A stretch of DNA of 64,000 nucleotides from Sphingomonas montana (GCF_001956315.1 NZ_KV887140.1:35488-99487), one strand, 5' to 3'; counted from the first letter of the stretch, positions 17,503 through 27,071 are shown. A program made the numbers and translations. The notes: a model not told the origin generated them from the sequence alone.

Positions 17503-18234
17503 ATGACCTGGCCGCAGTCCCGCTCCGCATCCCCGCCGGCCCCGGCCCGGCCACGATCGCGCGGCCGGCGGATCATGCGGTTCCTGCTGCGCGCCGTGCT
17601 GCTGTTCGTCGTCCTGTCGGTCCTGTGGGTGCTTGCGTACCGCTTCGTGCCGCCGCCCGTCACCGCCACGATGCTGGGCGATCTGGCGGCGGGGCGCGGG
17701 ATCGAAAAGGACTGGATGGCGATCGGCCGGATCGATCCGGATATGCCACGCGCGGCGATCGCCGCGGAGGACGGCAATTTCTGTCGCCACCGGGGTTTCG
17801 ACGTCACGGCGATCGAACAGGCGATGCGTGCCAATGCAGCCGGGCGTCGCCTCCGCGGCGGATCGACGATCAGCCAGCAGGTCGCAAAGAACGCGTTCCT
17901 GTGGCAGGGCGGCGGCTTCTTCCGCAAGGGCCTGGAGGCCTGGTTCACCGTGCTGATCGAGGCGACCTGGCCCAAGCGGCGGATCATGGAAGTCTATCTG
18001 AACATCGCCGAAACCGGCATCGGCACCTACGGCGTCAATGCCGGCGCAATCCGTTATTTCCACCACGATGCGTCGCGGCTCAGCATGACGGAGGCCGCAC
18101 GGATCGCCGCCGTCTTGCCGCTGCCCAAGAAGCGTGGGGCGATCGCCCCGACCGGCTTCACCCGACGCTACGGCACCAACATCGCGCGGCGCGTGCCCCG
18201 CATGCAGCGCGCGGGCTATTATAGCTGTCTCTGA
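17503..18234 (+). CDS. mtgA: Monofunctional peptidoglycan glycosyltransferase
   Basis: Polymerises lipid II into glycan strands without transpeptidase activity. The 243 residues include one membrane helix (about 28-47), then the GT51 motifs: EDGNFCRHRGFD with catalytic Glu89, GGSTISQQVAKN at 119-130, KRRIMEVYLNIAETG, and AARIAAVLPLPKK. This matches family length and motif order. The N-terminal 25 residues are Arg/Pro-rich and cytoplasmic. The thioesterase gene follows after 19 bp. Confidence 0.94.
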   Translation: MTWPQSRSASPPAPARPRSRGRRIMRFLLRAVLLFVVLSVLWVLAYRFVPPPVTATMLGDLAAGRGIEKDWMAIGRIDPDMPRAAIAAEDGNFCRHRGFDVTAIEQAMRANAAGRRLRGGSTISQQVAKNAFLWQGGGFFRKGLEAWFTVLIEATWPKRRIMEVYLNIAETGIGTYGVNAGAIRYFHHDASRLSMTEAARIAAVLPLPKKRGAIAPTGFTRRYGTNIARRVPRMQRAGYYSCL

Positions 18235-18253
18235 CCGCAGAGGGGTAACGGGC

Positions 18254-18721
18254 TTGGACGTCATCAGGAACAATGCGGCCGCGCTGAGCGGGATCGACCA
18301 GCTGCGCGCGCTGATGGATGCTGGCACGCCGCCGCCGATCGGCGTGACGCTGGGGTTCACGCTGATCGAGATCGAAGACGGTCGCGCGGTGTTCCAGGGC
18401 GATCCGGACCGCAGCGTCTACAACCCGATCGGGTCGGTCCATGGCGGCTATGCAGCGACGCTGCTCGACAGCGCGTGCGGATGCGCCGTCCATTCGCGGC
18501 TGACCGCGCAACAGGGCTACACTACGCTGGAACTGAAGGTCGCCTATCACCGCCCGCTGAACGACGCGAGCGGGCCGGTCCGGGCCGAGGGGCGGATCCT
18601 GTCGATCGGCCGCCGCGCCGCCTTTGCGGAGGCGACGCTGACCGATGCCGCCGGCCGGCTCTGCGCATCGGCGACCTCGACGCTGCTCGTCTTCGACCTG
18701 CCGGTGCCGCCGGCCGGCTAG
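18254..18721 (+). CDS. PaaI-type hotdog thioesterase
   Basis: A 155-residue acyl-CoA thioesterase of the hotdog fold, with the HGGYAATLLDSACGCAV segment that forms the active-site helix and FTLIEIEDGRAVFQGDP at the N-terminus. Such enzymes hydrolyse (hydroxy)phenylacetyl-CoA or other short or aromatic thioesters; specificity is unknown. The start is taken as TTG 18254 because AGAGGGG lies about 9 nt upstream and no ATG or GTG gives the full domain; the next ATG, at 18314, would remove 20 residues. Probably cotranscribed with mtgA. Confidence 0.8.
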   Translation: MDVIRNNAAALSGIDQLRALMDAGTPPPIGVTLGFTLIEIEDGRAVFQGDPDRSVYNPIGSVHGGYAATLLDSACGCAVHSRLTAQQGYTTLELKVAYHRPLNDASGPVRAEGRILSIGRRAAFAEATLTDAAGRLCASATSTLLVFDLPVPPAG

Positions 18722-18799
18722 GCCCCGACCGCACCGGTCGAGCATTTGCTCAGCTCCGTTTGGTTCGAACCAGACGGATGAGTGGCTAGATCGAGTCGA

Positions 18800-19912
18800 T
18801 CAAGCGCCGACCGGCAGTAGCGCAGCCCGCCCAAGGGCCGGGTCGTCGGTGAAGAATCCATCGATCCCGGTGGCCAGATACCGCCGGATCTCTGCGATCG
18901 AACCGGCCGGGTTGCGTGCATTTTCCCCAGCCCCATCGCGGAAATCGGCCGCAAGGAAGCGATTCTCCGGTCGGAACGTCCAGGGATGGACCAGCAGCCC
19001 GGCCGCATGCGCATCCGCGACCAGCCGGGTCGGCGCACCCAGCCGCCCGTCGGCGCGCAATGGGATGATCGCGCGCGTGCCCGGCGCCACGACATCGGCA
19101 TAGGTCGCGATCGTGCGCAGTCCGGCGGCGGTCGCCATCGCGGCATAGGTCGTGTCGCCACCCGCCTTCGCCACGTCGGCCGGGCGTACGTCGCCCGCAT
19201 CGATCAGCTGCGCCAGCCGGACGTTCGCAGGCCGGCCCAGCCGCGTGCGCAGGTAGCGCAGGTTGGCGATCTCGAACGACTGCACCTCCACCGGCGCGCG
19301 GCGCGTATAGGCGTGCGCGGCCAGCACGCCAAGGAACCGGTCCTCCAGCGGCAGGCCGATCCCGGCGAAATAACTGCCATGCTTCAGTTCGGGGATCAGC
19401 CCGATCGTGCGCCCGCGCGCCGCCGCCTCGGCCGCGGTGAAATCGACGATCTCCTCGAACGTCGCGAGTTGGAACTGGCCGTCATAACCGGCGCTGACCG
19501 GACGCATCCCGCCCAGCCGCTCGACCGCGCGCAGCGTCTTCAGTTCCGCCAGCGTGAAATCCTCGCAGAACCAGCCGTCCTGTGCGGTTCCGTCCACCGT
19601 CTTGCGCGTCCGCCGCCCGGCGAATTCGGGGCGGCCCGCCACGTCGGTCGTCTCGGCGATGTTGTTTTCGTGGCGGGCCACCAGCAGGCCGTCGCGCGTC
19701 ACGACCAGATCCGGTTCGATATAGTCCGCGCCGTCCGCGATCGCCTTGGCATAGGCCGCCAGCGTATGTTCGGGGCGCAGCGCGGATGCGCCGCGATGCG
19801 CGATCACCAGCGGCACCGCCGTCGCCGCCGTCGCGCGGGGGGAGAGCGCCAGCGCACAGCCCGCGGCGACGGAGCCGATCGCGCCACGTCGCGTGAACCC
19901 GGACGCGATCAT
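18800..19912 (-). CDS. glpQ: Glycerophosphodiester phosphodiesterase, exported
   Basis: Hydrolyses deacylated phospholipids to glycerol 3-phosphate and an alcohol, supplying carbon and phosphate. The 370 residues contain a Tat-type signal (FTRRGAIGSVAAGCALAL), then AHRGASALRPEHTLAAY with His39, Arg40 and Glu48, YIEPDLVVTRDG with Glu66 and Asp68, and His81. The C-terminal GIDGFFTDDPALG completes the GDPD fold. ATG 19912 gives the signal peptide. Its activity would complement the phospholipid-remodelling genes at 33-39 kb, though it is not in that cluster. Confidence 0.88.
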   Translation of the reverse strand: MIASGFTRRGAIGSVAAGCALALSPRATAATAVPLVIAHRGASALRPEHTLAAYAKAIADGADYIEPDLVVTRDGLLVARHENNIAETTDVAGRPEFAGRRTRKTVDGTAQDGWFCEDFTLAELKTLRAVERLGGMRPVSAGYDGQFQLATFEEIVDFTAAEAAARGRTIGLIPELKHGSYFAGIGLPLEDRFLGVLAAHAYTRRAPVEVQSFEIANLRYLRTRLGRPANVRLAQLIDAGDVRPADVAKAGGDTTYAAMATAAGLRTIATYADVVAPGTRAIIPLRADGRLGAPTRLVADAHAAGLLVHPWTFRPENRFLAADFRDGAGENARNPAGSIAEIRRYLATGIDGFFTDDPALGRAALLPVGA

Positions 19913-20064
19913 CGGTTGCTCAACCCGAGCGGCTGCCGGACGGCAAATCGGTCTGTCATGGCAAGCCCCCTGAAACGCAGTCCCCGGCGCTTCGCCCGCG
20001 TCCGTGTCGGTCGCATGACGAACGCAAGACCGTTCGGTGACACGGCGTCGGCGCGCAGGAAATC

Positions 20065-20090
20065 GGAAACCTCCGGTCGCGCGAGCCGTT
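20065..20090 (+). promoter_or_regulatory. EcfG-like general stress promoter candidate
   Basis: GGAAAC (20065-20070), a 16-nt spacer and CGTT (20087-20090) resemble the GGAAC-N16/17-CGTT pattern of alphaproteobacterial EcfG sigma factors, with one deviation in the -35. It lies 52 bp before the start of the DUF892 gene, a family often under general stress control. Assigned from pattern only. Confidence 0.35.
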
Positions 20091-20141
20091 GTGCCCCCCG
20101 AACCGACCGCCGCACCGGCATCGGCAGACGAGGAATGCGCC

Positions 20142-20657
20142 ATGGGTCTCTTCAGCAGCGACATCAAGACGTTCGACGACCTGTTCATCCATCAGTTGCA
20201 GGACGTCTATTATGCCGAACACCAGATCCTGAAAGCCCTGCCGAAGCTGATCGCCAAGGCGACCTCGCCCGACCTGAAACAGGCGTTCGAGGCCCATGTG
20301 GCCGAAACCGAGACGCAGGTCGCCCGGCTGGAGCAGGTGTTTGCACTGCACGATGAAAAGCCGAAGGCCGTCACCTGCCCCGCGATCGACGGCATCATCA
20401 AGGAGACGAACGAGGTCGCCGGCGAGATCGCGGACAAGGCCGTGCTCGACGCCGCACTGATCGCGGCCGCCCAGGCGGTCGAGCATTATGAGATCACGCG
20501 TTACGGCACGCTCATCTCATGGGCGCGCCAGCTCGGACGCGAAGACAGCGCGGCGATCCTCAAGCTCACGCTGGACGAGGAATATGCCACCGACGACAAG
20601 CTGACCGCGATGGCCGAATCGCGCATCAACCCGAAGGCGGAACAGGTCACCGCCTGA
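20142..20657 (+). CDS. DUF892 (YciE/YciF-like) ferritin-fold protein
   Basis: A 171-residue all-helical protein of the DUF892 family, starting FSSDIKTFDDLFIHQLQDVYYAE and containing the repeated Glu/His pattern of ferritin-like dimetal proteins (AEHQIL, EAHVAETETQV, AVEHYEITRYGTL). Members are induced by stress, and their biochemical role is uncertain; oxidative or desiccation stress is often suggested. GAGGAA lies 7 nt before the ATG. An EcfG-like promoter candidate lies upstream, and a strong palindromic hairpin follows the stop, so it is probably a single-gene unit. Confidence 0.88.
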   Translation: MGLFSSDIKTFDDLFIHQLQDVYYAEHQILKALPKLIAKATSPDLKQAFEAHVAETETQVARLEQVFALHDEKPKAVTCPAIDGIIKETNEVAGEIADKAVLDAALIAAAQAVEHYEITRYGTLISWARQLGREDSAAILKLTLDEEYATDDKLTAMAESRINPKAEQVTA

Positions 20658-20664
20658 CCGAACG

Positions 20665-20688
20665 GGGGCCGCCTGATCAGGCGGCCCC
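20665..20688. terminator. Perfect 24-nt palindrome after DUF892 gene
   Basis: GGGGCCGCCT-GATC-AGGCGGCCCC is fully self-complementary and begins 7 bp after the stop. The downstream run ACCCTCCGATTT is only weakly T-rich. It is most likely an intrinsic terminator of the GC-rich type. Confidence 0.6.
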
Positions 20689-20781
20689 ACCCTCCGATTT
20701 CTGGAACCCGTTTTCCGGTTCGCATATCCGCACGATCCGCTACCGTTGCCGGCCGCCGACTGATCCATTCCGGAGCCGTGC

Positions 20782-21909
20782 ATGATTCCGCTGACGCTCG
20801 CCCTGATCCTCGCCGCGCAAGCGCCCACCGTGTCCCCGGCCCCACCCCCCGCCGCACCGATCGCCTCGCAGGCCCGCGCCGCGCCTTCGAAGGCCTGGCC
20901 GACGACCGAGGGTGACATGGCGCTTGGCACGTTCAAGTTCACCGAAGGCCGCACCTTGCCCGCGCTGCGCCTCCACTACACCACGCTCGGCATGCCACGC
21001 CGTACTGCTGACGGGAAGATCGTCAACGCGGTGATGGTGCTGCACGGCACCGGCGGATCGGGCAAACAGTTCCTCAGCCCGCAATTTGCCGACGAACTGT
21101 ACGGCCCGGGCCAGCCGCTCGATATCCGGCGCTACTACATTATCCTACCCGACAATATCGGCCACGGCCTGTCGTCCAAGCCGTCCGACGGCCTGCGCAT
21201 GCGGTTCCCGCATTATGACTATGGCGACATGGTCCGGTCGCAACGCCTGCTGCTGGACAGTCTGGGCGTCGGTCGGTTGCGGCTGCTGATCGGGACGTCG
21301 ATGGGCTGCATGCACGCGTTCCTGTGGGGCGAAACCTATCCGGACGGTGCCCGCGCGCTTTTGCCGCTCGCCTGCCAGCCGGCCCAGATCGCCGGGCTGA
21401 ACCGCATGTGGCGGCAGATGGTGGTCGACGGGATCAAGGCGGACCCCGCCTGGGCCGGCGGCGAATATCGTACCCAGCCGGTACTCGGCCTGCGTACCGC
21501 GGCGTCGATCTCGACCATCGCCGGCGGTGCGCCGCTCAACCTCCAGAAACTCTACCCGACGCGCGAACCGGCCGAGGCCTATGTCCGCGATCGGGTCGCG
21601 AAGGATATCGCCAGCCGCGACGCCAACGACATGATCTACCAGTTCGAATCGTCGCGGACCTACGATCCCTGGCCGGGGCTGGAACGCATCACCGCGCCGA
21701 TGACGTGGATCAATTCGGCCGACGATTTCATCAACCCGCGCGGTCTGGATTTCCCCGCCCGCGCGGTGGCGCGGATGAAGAATGCGCAGTTCCGGCTGAT
21801 CCCCGAAACCGCCGACACACATGGCCACGGCACGCATACCTGGGCGGCGAACTGGAAAGCCGATCTGATCGCCCTGCTCGCCAGGACGGAGTCTTCGCCG
21901 GAGCGGTGA
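20782..21909 (+). CDS. MetX-like alpha/beta hydrolase, exported
   Basis: A 375-residue alpha/beta fold protein of the homoserine acetyltransferase-like group. After a short hydrophobic N-terminus (MIPLTLALILAAQA) comes a Pro/Ala linker, the oxyanion region VLHGTGGSGKQF, nucleophile elbow IGTSMGCMHAFLWGE with Ser173, the acid in WINSADDFINP, and a late His in TADTHGHGTHTW. A signal peptide on a MetX-like enzyme argues against methionine synthesis and for an exported esterase or acyltransferase. It is convergent with the permease gene. Confidence 0.78.
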   Translation: MIPLTLALILAAQAPTVSPAPPPAAPIASQARAAPSKAWPTTEGDMALGTFKFTEGRTLPALRLHYTTLGMPRRTADGKIVNAVMVLHGTGGSGKQFLSPQFADELYGPGQPLDIRRYYIILPDNIGHGLSSKPSDGLRMRFPHYDYGDMVRSQRLLLDSLGVGRLRLLIGTSMGCMHAFLWGETYPDGARALLPLACQPAQIAGLNRMWRQMVVDGIKADPAWAGGEYRTQPVLGLRTAASISTIAGGAPLNLQKLYPTREPAEAYVRDRVAKDIASRDANDMIYQFESSRTYDPWPGLERITAPMTWINSADDFINPRGLDFPARAVARMKNAQFRLIPETADTHGHGTHTWAANWKADLIALLARTESSPER

Positions 21910-21962
21910 TCCAGCCCCGGCCCGCCACGCCCGCCGTCCGTTCAAGCCTGAGGCTTAAGCGG

Positions 21963-22050
21963 AACCGTCCATCCCGAGCGAAGTCGAGCGCAGCCGAGAC
22001 GGCTAACCTCCTCTCAAGGTGCTCCGACTGCGTTCGGCGTGGACCGGTCC
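21963..22050. repeat. Family B inverted-repeat element, copy 2
   Basis: It begins ATCCCGAGCGAAGTCGAGCG, continues with CAGCCGAGAC, and ends with the inverted GCTCCGACTGCGTTCGGCGT before GGACC. It lies between the convergent hydrolase and permease genes. Confidence 0.75.
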
Positions 22051-22078
22051 GGTATGAATCACCCCGAAGTGTCCTGCC

Positions 22079-23482
22079 TCAGCCGCGGATCAGGCTGTGC
22101 CGCCGGCCATAGGCGAAGTAGGCAAGCAGCCCGAGCATGTTCCAGCCGACGAACCGCACCAGCGTCGTCCCCGGCAGGCTGACCATCAGGTACAGGCACC
22201 CCGCGATCGCCAGCGTGCCGACGAGATAGGGTGCGGGGCACCGGAACACGCGCACCAGATCCGGCGCGCGGCGGCGCAGGATCATCATGCACGCCGCCAC
22301 CGCGATGAACGCGATCAGCGTACCGGCATTGGCCAGCTCCGCAATCTCGTCCAGCCGGAAGAAGCCCGCGATCACCGCCACGAACAGGCCGGTGATGCCG
22401 GTGATGAGCACCGGCGATCCGGTCCGTCCCGACACACGCGCCAGCCCCTGCGGCAACAGGCCGTCGCGCGCCATCACGAAGAACACCCGGCTCTGCCCGT
22501 ACATCATCACCAGGATGACCGACGGCAACGCCACCAGCGCCGCTCCCGCGACTAGATAGGACGCCACCGGATGGCCCAGCGAGCGCAGCACCAGCGCCAG
22601 CGGTTCGGACGACCCGGCCAGCGCCGTGTAGGGCAGCGCACCGACCGCGGCCAGCGCGACCAGGATGTAGATCAGGGTGCAGACCGCCATCGATCCGATG
22701 ATCCCGATCGTCAGGTCGCGCCCCGGGTTCTTCGCTTCCTCGGCCGATGTGGCGACCGCATCGAAGCCGTAAAAGGCGAAGAACACGATCGCCGCGGCCG
22801 CCATCACGCCGCGCGTCTGGCCGCCCTCGACATGGCTGGCGAAGCCGTAGGGCATGAACGGGTGCAGATTGTCCGCGGAAAAGGCGGGCAGCGCCATGAT
22901 GACGAAGGTGGCGAGCGCCACCAGCTTGATGATGACCAGCATGATGTTCAGCGTGGCGCTTTCGCGCGTGCCGGCCATCAGCATCCCCGCCACGCCCAAC
23001 GAAACCAGCACCGCCGGCAGGTTGACGATCCCGCCCCCATGCGGCCCGGCCAGCAACAGCGGCGGCAGCACGACGCCGGCCGATTGCAGCCAGCCGATCA
23101 GATAGCCCGACCATCCGACCGCGACCGTGGAACAGGCCAGCGAATATTCCAGGATCAGGCTCCACCCCACGACCCAGGCCAGCGTCTCCCCCAACACCGA
23201 ATAGGTGTAGGTATAGGCGCTGCCCGCGGTCGGGATCATCGTCGCCAGTTCGGCATAGGCCAGCGCCGCACAGGCGCAGACCGCGCCCGCGATCGCAAAC
23301 GCCAGCAGCACCGCCGGCCCCGCCCGCTCGGCCCCCACGCCGGTCAGCGTATAGATGCCGGTGCCGACGATCGCCCCCACGCCCAGCGCAACCAGATGCG
23401 GCCAGCTCAGCGTCGCGCGCAACCGATGCGCCGGATCGCCGCGGGTCTGGTCGATCGGCTTGATCGGTCCCAGGAAACTCAT
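22079..23482 (-). CDS. APC superfamily amino acid permease
   Basis: A 467-residue inner-membrane transporter with about 12 hydrophobic segments. The first helix carries VALGVGAIVGTGIYTLTGVG, the signature of the amino acid/polyamine/organocation superfamily, and the overall sequence resembles the cationic amino acid transporter branch (YAELATMIPTAGSAYTYTYS and FFAFYGFDAVATSAEEAKNP). Substrate not determinable from sequence; basic amino acids would fit the nearby ast genes but this is a guess. ATG 23482 is chosen over GTG 23488 because AAGGGGG sits 6-7 nt before the ATG. Confidence 0.88.
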   Translation of the reverse strand: MSFLGPIKPIDQTRGDPAHRLRATLSWPHLVALGVGAIVGTGIYTLTGVGAERAGPAVLLAFAIAGAVCACAALAYAELATMIPTAGSAYTYTYSVLGETLAWVVGWSLILEYSLACSTVAVGWSGYLIGWLQSAGVVLPPLLLAGPHGGGIVNLPAVLVSLGVAGMLMAGTRESATLNIMLVIIKLVALATFVIMALPAFSADNLHPFMPYGFASHVEGGQTRGVMAAAAIVFFAFYGFDAVATSAEEAKNPGRDLTIGIIGSMAVCTLIYILVALAAVGALPYTALAGSSEPLALVLRSLGHPVASYLVAGAALVALPSVILVMMYGQSRVFFVMARDGLLPQGLARVSGRTGSPVLITGITGLFVAVIAGFFRLDEIAELANAGTLIAFIAVAACMMILRRRAPDLVRVFRCPAPYLVGTLAIAGCLYLMVSLPGTTLVRFVGWNMLGLLAYFAYGRRHSLIRG

Positions 23483-23679
23483 ATGCACCCCCCTTGTCGA
23501 CTTGGCCGGGCCGCCGGCCCGGATCGTCGCGTAATTGGACGATAGGGCACACGCCGCGGCGACGGAACATGCCGCGTATCGTATAATATTTTGCCGCGAA
23601 AGCCGTGCGACGGGTAGATCATCGCCGGCGGCGACGATACGCTGGTGACATCCCGTTCAGACAGCCGCCGGAGTTTCCG

Positions 23680-25464
23680 ATGCCCAAGACCCTGCTCGTG
23701 CTGTTGCTGTCCTCCATCGCCGCGCCGGTGGCGGCTCAGCCCGCGCCGGCACCGGTACCGACACCCGCGACGCCACCCGCCGCGTCCGACGCCGATCGGC
23801 AGTTACGCGCGCTCTACGAAGCGGAATGGCAGTGGCGGCAGCGGGAATTCGCCCGGCCCGAACGGGACGAGGAAGGGGCGGACGCCGATCATTTCCCGCG
23901 CGTCGATGCGGCCAGCCAGCTGGCGCGGCTCGCTTATTGGCGTCAGACGCTCGCCGCGCTCGACCGCATCCCGGTCGACCGGCTGGGGGCGGAGGAACAG
24001 GTCAACGCCGCCGTCTTCCGCACTAGCCTGACGGCGTTCGTCGCGAACGCCACGTTCCGCGACTGGGAAATGCCGTTCAATTCGGACAGCAATTTCTGGT
24101 CCGGCCTGTCACCACGCGCCGGCTATCGGGATGCGGCGGGCTACCGCCGCTATATCGCCCGGATGCGGGATCTGCCGCGCTTCTTCGACGAACAGATCGT
24201 CAACATGCGCGCCGGCCTGAAACGCGGCTTCACAGTGCCGCGCGTGACGCTGACCGGGCGGGACACGTCGATCACGCCTTTTGTCACGACCGACGTCGCG
24301 GCGAATCCGTTCTACGCCCCCTTCGCCACGCTGCCCGCCACCATGACCCCCGCCGAGCAGGATTCGATGCGGGCGGAGGCACGCGGCGTCATCGCGCGGT
24401 CGGTCGCCCCCGCCTATGCCCGACTGCTCGCCTTCTACCGCACCGAATATCTGCCCGGCGCGCGCACGACGCTGGCGGCGGAAGCGATGCCGCACGGCAA
24501 GGCATGGTATGAAAGCCAGATCCGCGAATATACCACGCTGAACCTGACCGCCGACCAGATCCACGCGATCGGCGTGAAGGAAGTCGCGCGGATCGACGCC
24601 GACATGCGCGCGACGATGGCGCGTAGCGGCTTCAAGGGCAGCTTCGCACAGTTCCAGGCGTTCCTCCGCACCGACCCGCAATTCTATGCGCGCACGCCGG
24701 ACGAACTGATGGGCGTGTCGGCCTATGTCGTGAAGCGGGTCGACGGCGAACTCAAACACACGATCGGTTTCCTGCCGCGCTACCGCTTCACCATCCGCCC
24801 GGTGCCGGATGCGATCGCCCCCTATTACACCGGCGGTCGCGGCGGGCTGGAAAGCTGCATGATGAATACGTACGACCTGCCGTCGCGGCCGCTGTACCAG
24901 ATCCCCGCGCTGACCCTGCACGAATGCAATCCCGGCCACAGCCTCCAGGCCGCCATCGCGCTGGAGGGGCCGGACCGCCCCGCCTTCCGCCGCTCTACCT
25001 ATTTCTCCGGTTATGGCGAAGGCTGGGGCCTCTACACCGAATGGCTGGGCACGGTGATGGGCATCTACCGCACGCCCTATGAGGATTTCGGCCGGCTGTC
25101 GTACGAGATGTGGCGCGCCTGCCGGCTGGTGATCGACACCGGCCTCCATCACGAGGGCTGGACCCGCGCGCGGGCGATCGCCTACCTCTCCGACCATACC
25201 GCCCTGTCGCAGCATGAGATCGAGACGGAGGTCGATCGCTACATCAGCTGGCCGGGTCAGGCGCTGGCGTACAAGCTGGGCGAAATGACGATCCGGCGAA
25301 AGCGCGCGGACGCCGAAAAGACGCTCGGCGCGCGCTTCGACCAGCGCTGGTTTCACGACCTCATCCTGAACCTGGGGTCGGTCCCGCTGCCGTTGCTCGA
25401 ACAGAAGATCGATGCGTGGATTGCGGGCGGCGGACGGAATACGCTCGACGTTCCGACCTCCTGA
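23680..25464 (+). CDS. DUF885 family exported metallopeptidase-like protein
   Basis: A 594-residue protein with a signal peptide (LVLLLSSIAAPVAAQPA) and a Pro/Ala/Thr linker, then the DUF885 domain. The zinc-type motif HECNPGH (His414, Glu415, His420) and the later GEGWGLYTEWLG, with the probable third ligand Glu, support a gluzincin-like fold. Family members are presumed exported peptidases of unknown specificity. A TATAAT hexamer at 23582-23587 may be its -10 element. The S10 peptidase gene follows after 32 bp, so two exported peptidase-like proteins probably form an operon. Confidence 0.85.
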   Translation: MPKTLLVLLLSSIAAPVAAQPAPAPVPTPATPPAASDADRQLRALYEAEWQWRQREFARPERDEEGADADHFPRVDAASQLARLAYWRQTLAALDRIPVDRLGAEEQVNAAVFRTSLTAFVANATFRDWEMPFNSDSNFWSGLSPRAGYRDAAGYRRYIARMRDLPRFFDEQIVNMRAGLKRGFTVPRVTLTGRDTSITPFVTTDVAANPFYAPFATLPATMTPAEQDSMRAEARGVIARSVAPAYARLLAFYRTEYLPGARTTLAAEAMPHGKAWYESQIREYTTLNLTADQIHAIGVKEVARIDADMRATMARSGFKGSFAQFQAFLRTDPQFYARTPDELMGVSAYVVKRVDGELKHTIGFLPRYRFTIRPVPDAIAPYYTGGRGGLESCMMNTYDLPSRPLYQIPALTLHECNPGHSLQAAIALEGPDRPAFRRSTYFSGYGEGWGLYTEWLGTVMGIYRTPYEDFGRLSYEMWRACRLVIDTGLHHEGWTRARAIAYLSDHTALSQHEIETEVDRYISWPGQALAYKLGEMTIRRKRADAEKTLGARFDQRWFHDLILNLGSVPLPLLEQKIDAWIAGGGRNTLDVPTS

Positions 25465-25496
25465 CGCCCTTTCCCCCTTAGAATATCGGAGGCCGC

Positions 25497-27071
25497 ATGT
25501 CCGCCAAGTTCCTCGCCACGCTGTCGCTCGCCGCGCTGATCGGCGGCCCGCTTCCGGCGCAACCCCGCCCGGACGCGCCGCCCCCCGGCCGTGATGCGCC
25601 GGCCGACAAGGACCCTGACGTCGCCGCCGCCTCGGCGGTCGAGGATGCGCAGCCGAAACGCGGTGCCGTCACCGTCGCGGGGCGCAGCATCGCCTACACC
25701 GCCACCCCCGGCACGCTGACGATCCGTAACGAGGAAGGCGAACCGATCGCGTCGATGTTCTACGTCGCCTATGTCGCGGATCGGGCGAAGGGCGCGCGGC
25801 CGCGCCCGGTCACCTTCACGTTCAACGGCGGGCCGGGATCGTCCAGCATGTGGCTGCACATGGGGTCGATCGGCCCGGTGCAGGTGCAGATCGCGGACAC
25901 CACCACCACCGCGCCCGCCCCCTACCGCATCGTGCCGAACCGCTTCTCGATGCTCGACAAGACCGACATCGTGTTCCTCGACGCGATCGGCACCGGCCTG
26001 TCGCGGCCGATCGGCAGGGCGAAGGTGAAGGACTTCGCCAGCGTCGACAAGGATATCGACGCCTTCGCGCGCGGCATCATCCGTTACCTGACCATCGCCA
26101 ACCGCTGGGACAGCCCGAAATTCCTGTTCGGCGAAAGCTACGGCACGCTGCGCGCCGCGGGCCTCGCCTATGCGCTGCAACAGCGGGGGGTCCAGATGAA
26201 CGGCGTCGTGCTGCTGTCGTCCATCCTGAATTATGGCGTGCGCCAGCCGGGCTACGACCAGATCCACCTGACCTACCTGCCCACATACGCCGCTACCGCC
26301 TGGTATCATGACCGGCTGCCGAACCGCCCGGCGACGCTCGAACCCTTCCTGAGCGAGGTGCGGCAATGGGCGATCGGCCCCTATGCCAACGCGCTGGCCA
26401 AGGGCGATGCCCTGCCCGATGCGGAACGCGATGCGGTGGCACGGCAACTGTCCGCCTATACCGGCCTGTCGACGGACTATCTGATCCGGTCCGATCTGCG
26501 CGTCACGCTGTCCCGGTTCCGCAAGGAACTGATGCGCGACCGGCGCCGCACCGTCGGCCGGCTCGATTCGCGTTTCCTGGGCATCGATGCCGATCCGGTC
26601 GGTGAGGATCCCGAATATGACGCGACCGACGCGGCGATCAGCGGCCCCTATGTCGGTGCGCTCAACAGCTATCTGTTCGGGACGCTCGGCTACCGCACCC
26701 CGCTCAGCTACCGTCCGAACTTCTACGCCGAACTGGGTGGCGCCAACTGGAACCAGGGCCACGCCGCCCCCGGCGGACGCGGCGGCGGCGCGGCGATGGC
26801 GCTTGCCAATACCGCGCTCGACCTGTCGGCCGCGATGCGGCAGAATCCCTATCTGAAGGTCCTGTCGCTCAACGGCTATTACGACATGGCGACGCCGTTC
26901 TTCGGCGCGGAATATGATCTCGGCCATATGCAGCTCGACCGGTCGCTGCGCGGCAACCTGACCTTCCGCTACTACGAGGCCGGGCACATGGTCTATGTCA
27001 AACCCGCGGTAATGCCGCTGTTCAAGCGCGACCTCGACGCCTTCTACGACAGCGCGACCACCGCCCCCTGA
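25497..27071 (+). CDS. S10 family serine carboxypeptidase-like protein
   Basis: A 524-residue exported protein with signal peptide (FLATLSLAALIGGPLPAQP). The S10 triad is visible: Ser214 in GESYG (FLFGESYGTLRAAG), the Asp in LNGYYDMATPF, and the His in YYEAGHMVYV. The oxyanion segment FNGGPGSSSMW is at 109-119. It removes C-terminal residues from peptides, presumably in the periplasm. GGAGG precedes the ATG. With the DUF885 gene it suggests peptide scavenging. Confidence 0.92.
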   Translation: MSAKFLATLSLAALIGGPLPAQPRPDAPPPGRDAPADKDPDVAAASAVEDAQPKRGAVTVAGRSIAYTATPGTLTIRNEEGEPIASMFYVAYVADRAKGARPRPVTFTFNGGPGSSSMWLHMGSIGPVQVQIADTTTTAPAPYRIVPNRFSMLDKTDIVFLDAIGTGLSRPIGRAKVKDFASVDKDIDAFARGIIRYLTIANRWDSPKFLFGESYGTLRAAGLAYALQQRGVQMNGVVLLSSILNYGVRQPGYDQIHLTYLPTYAATAWYHDRLPNRPATLEPFLSEVRQWAIGPYANALAKGDALPDAERDAVARQLSAYTGLSTDYLIRSDLRVTLSRFRKELMRDRRRTVGRLDSRFLGIDADPVGEDPEYDATDAAISGPYVGALNSYLFGTLGYRTPLSYRPNFYAELGGANWNQGHAAPGGRGGGAAMALANTALDLSAAMRQNPYLKVLSLNGYYDMATPFFGAEYDLGHMQLDRSLRGNLTFRYYEAGHMVYVKPAVMPLFKRDLDAFYDSATTAP

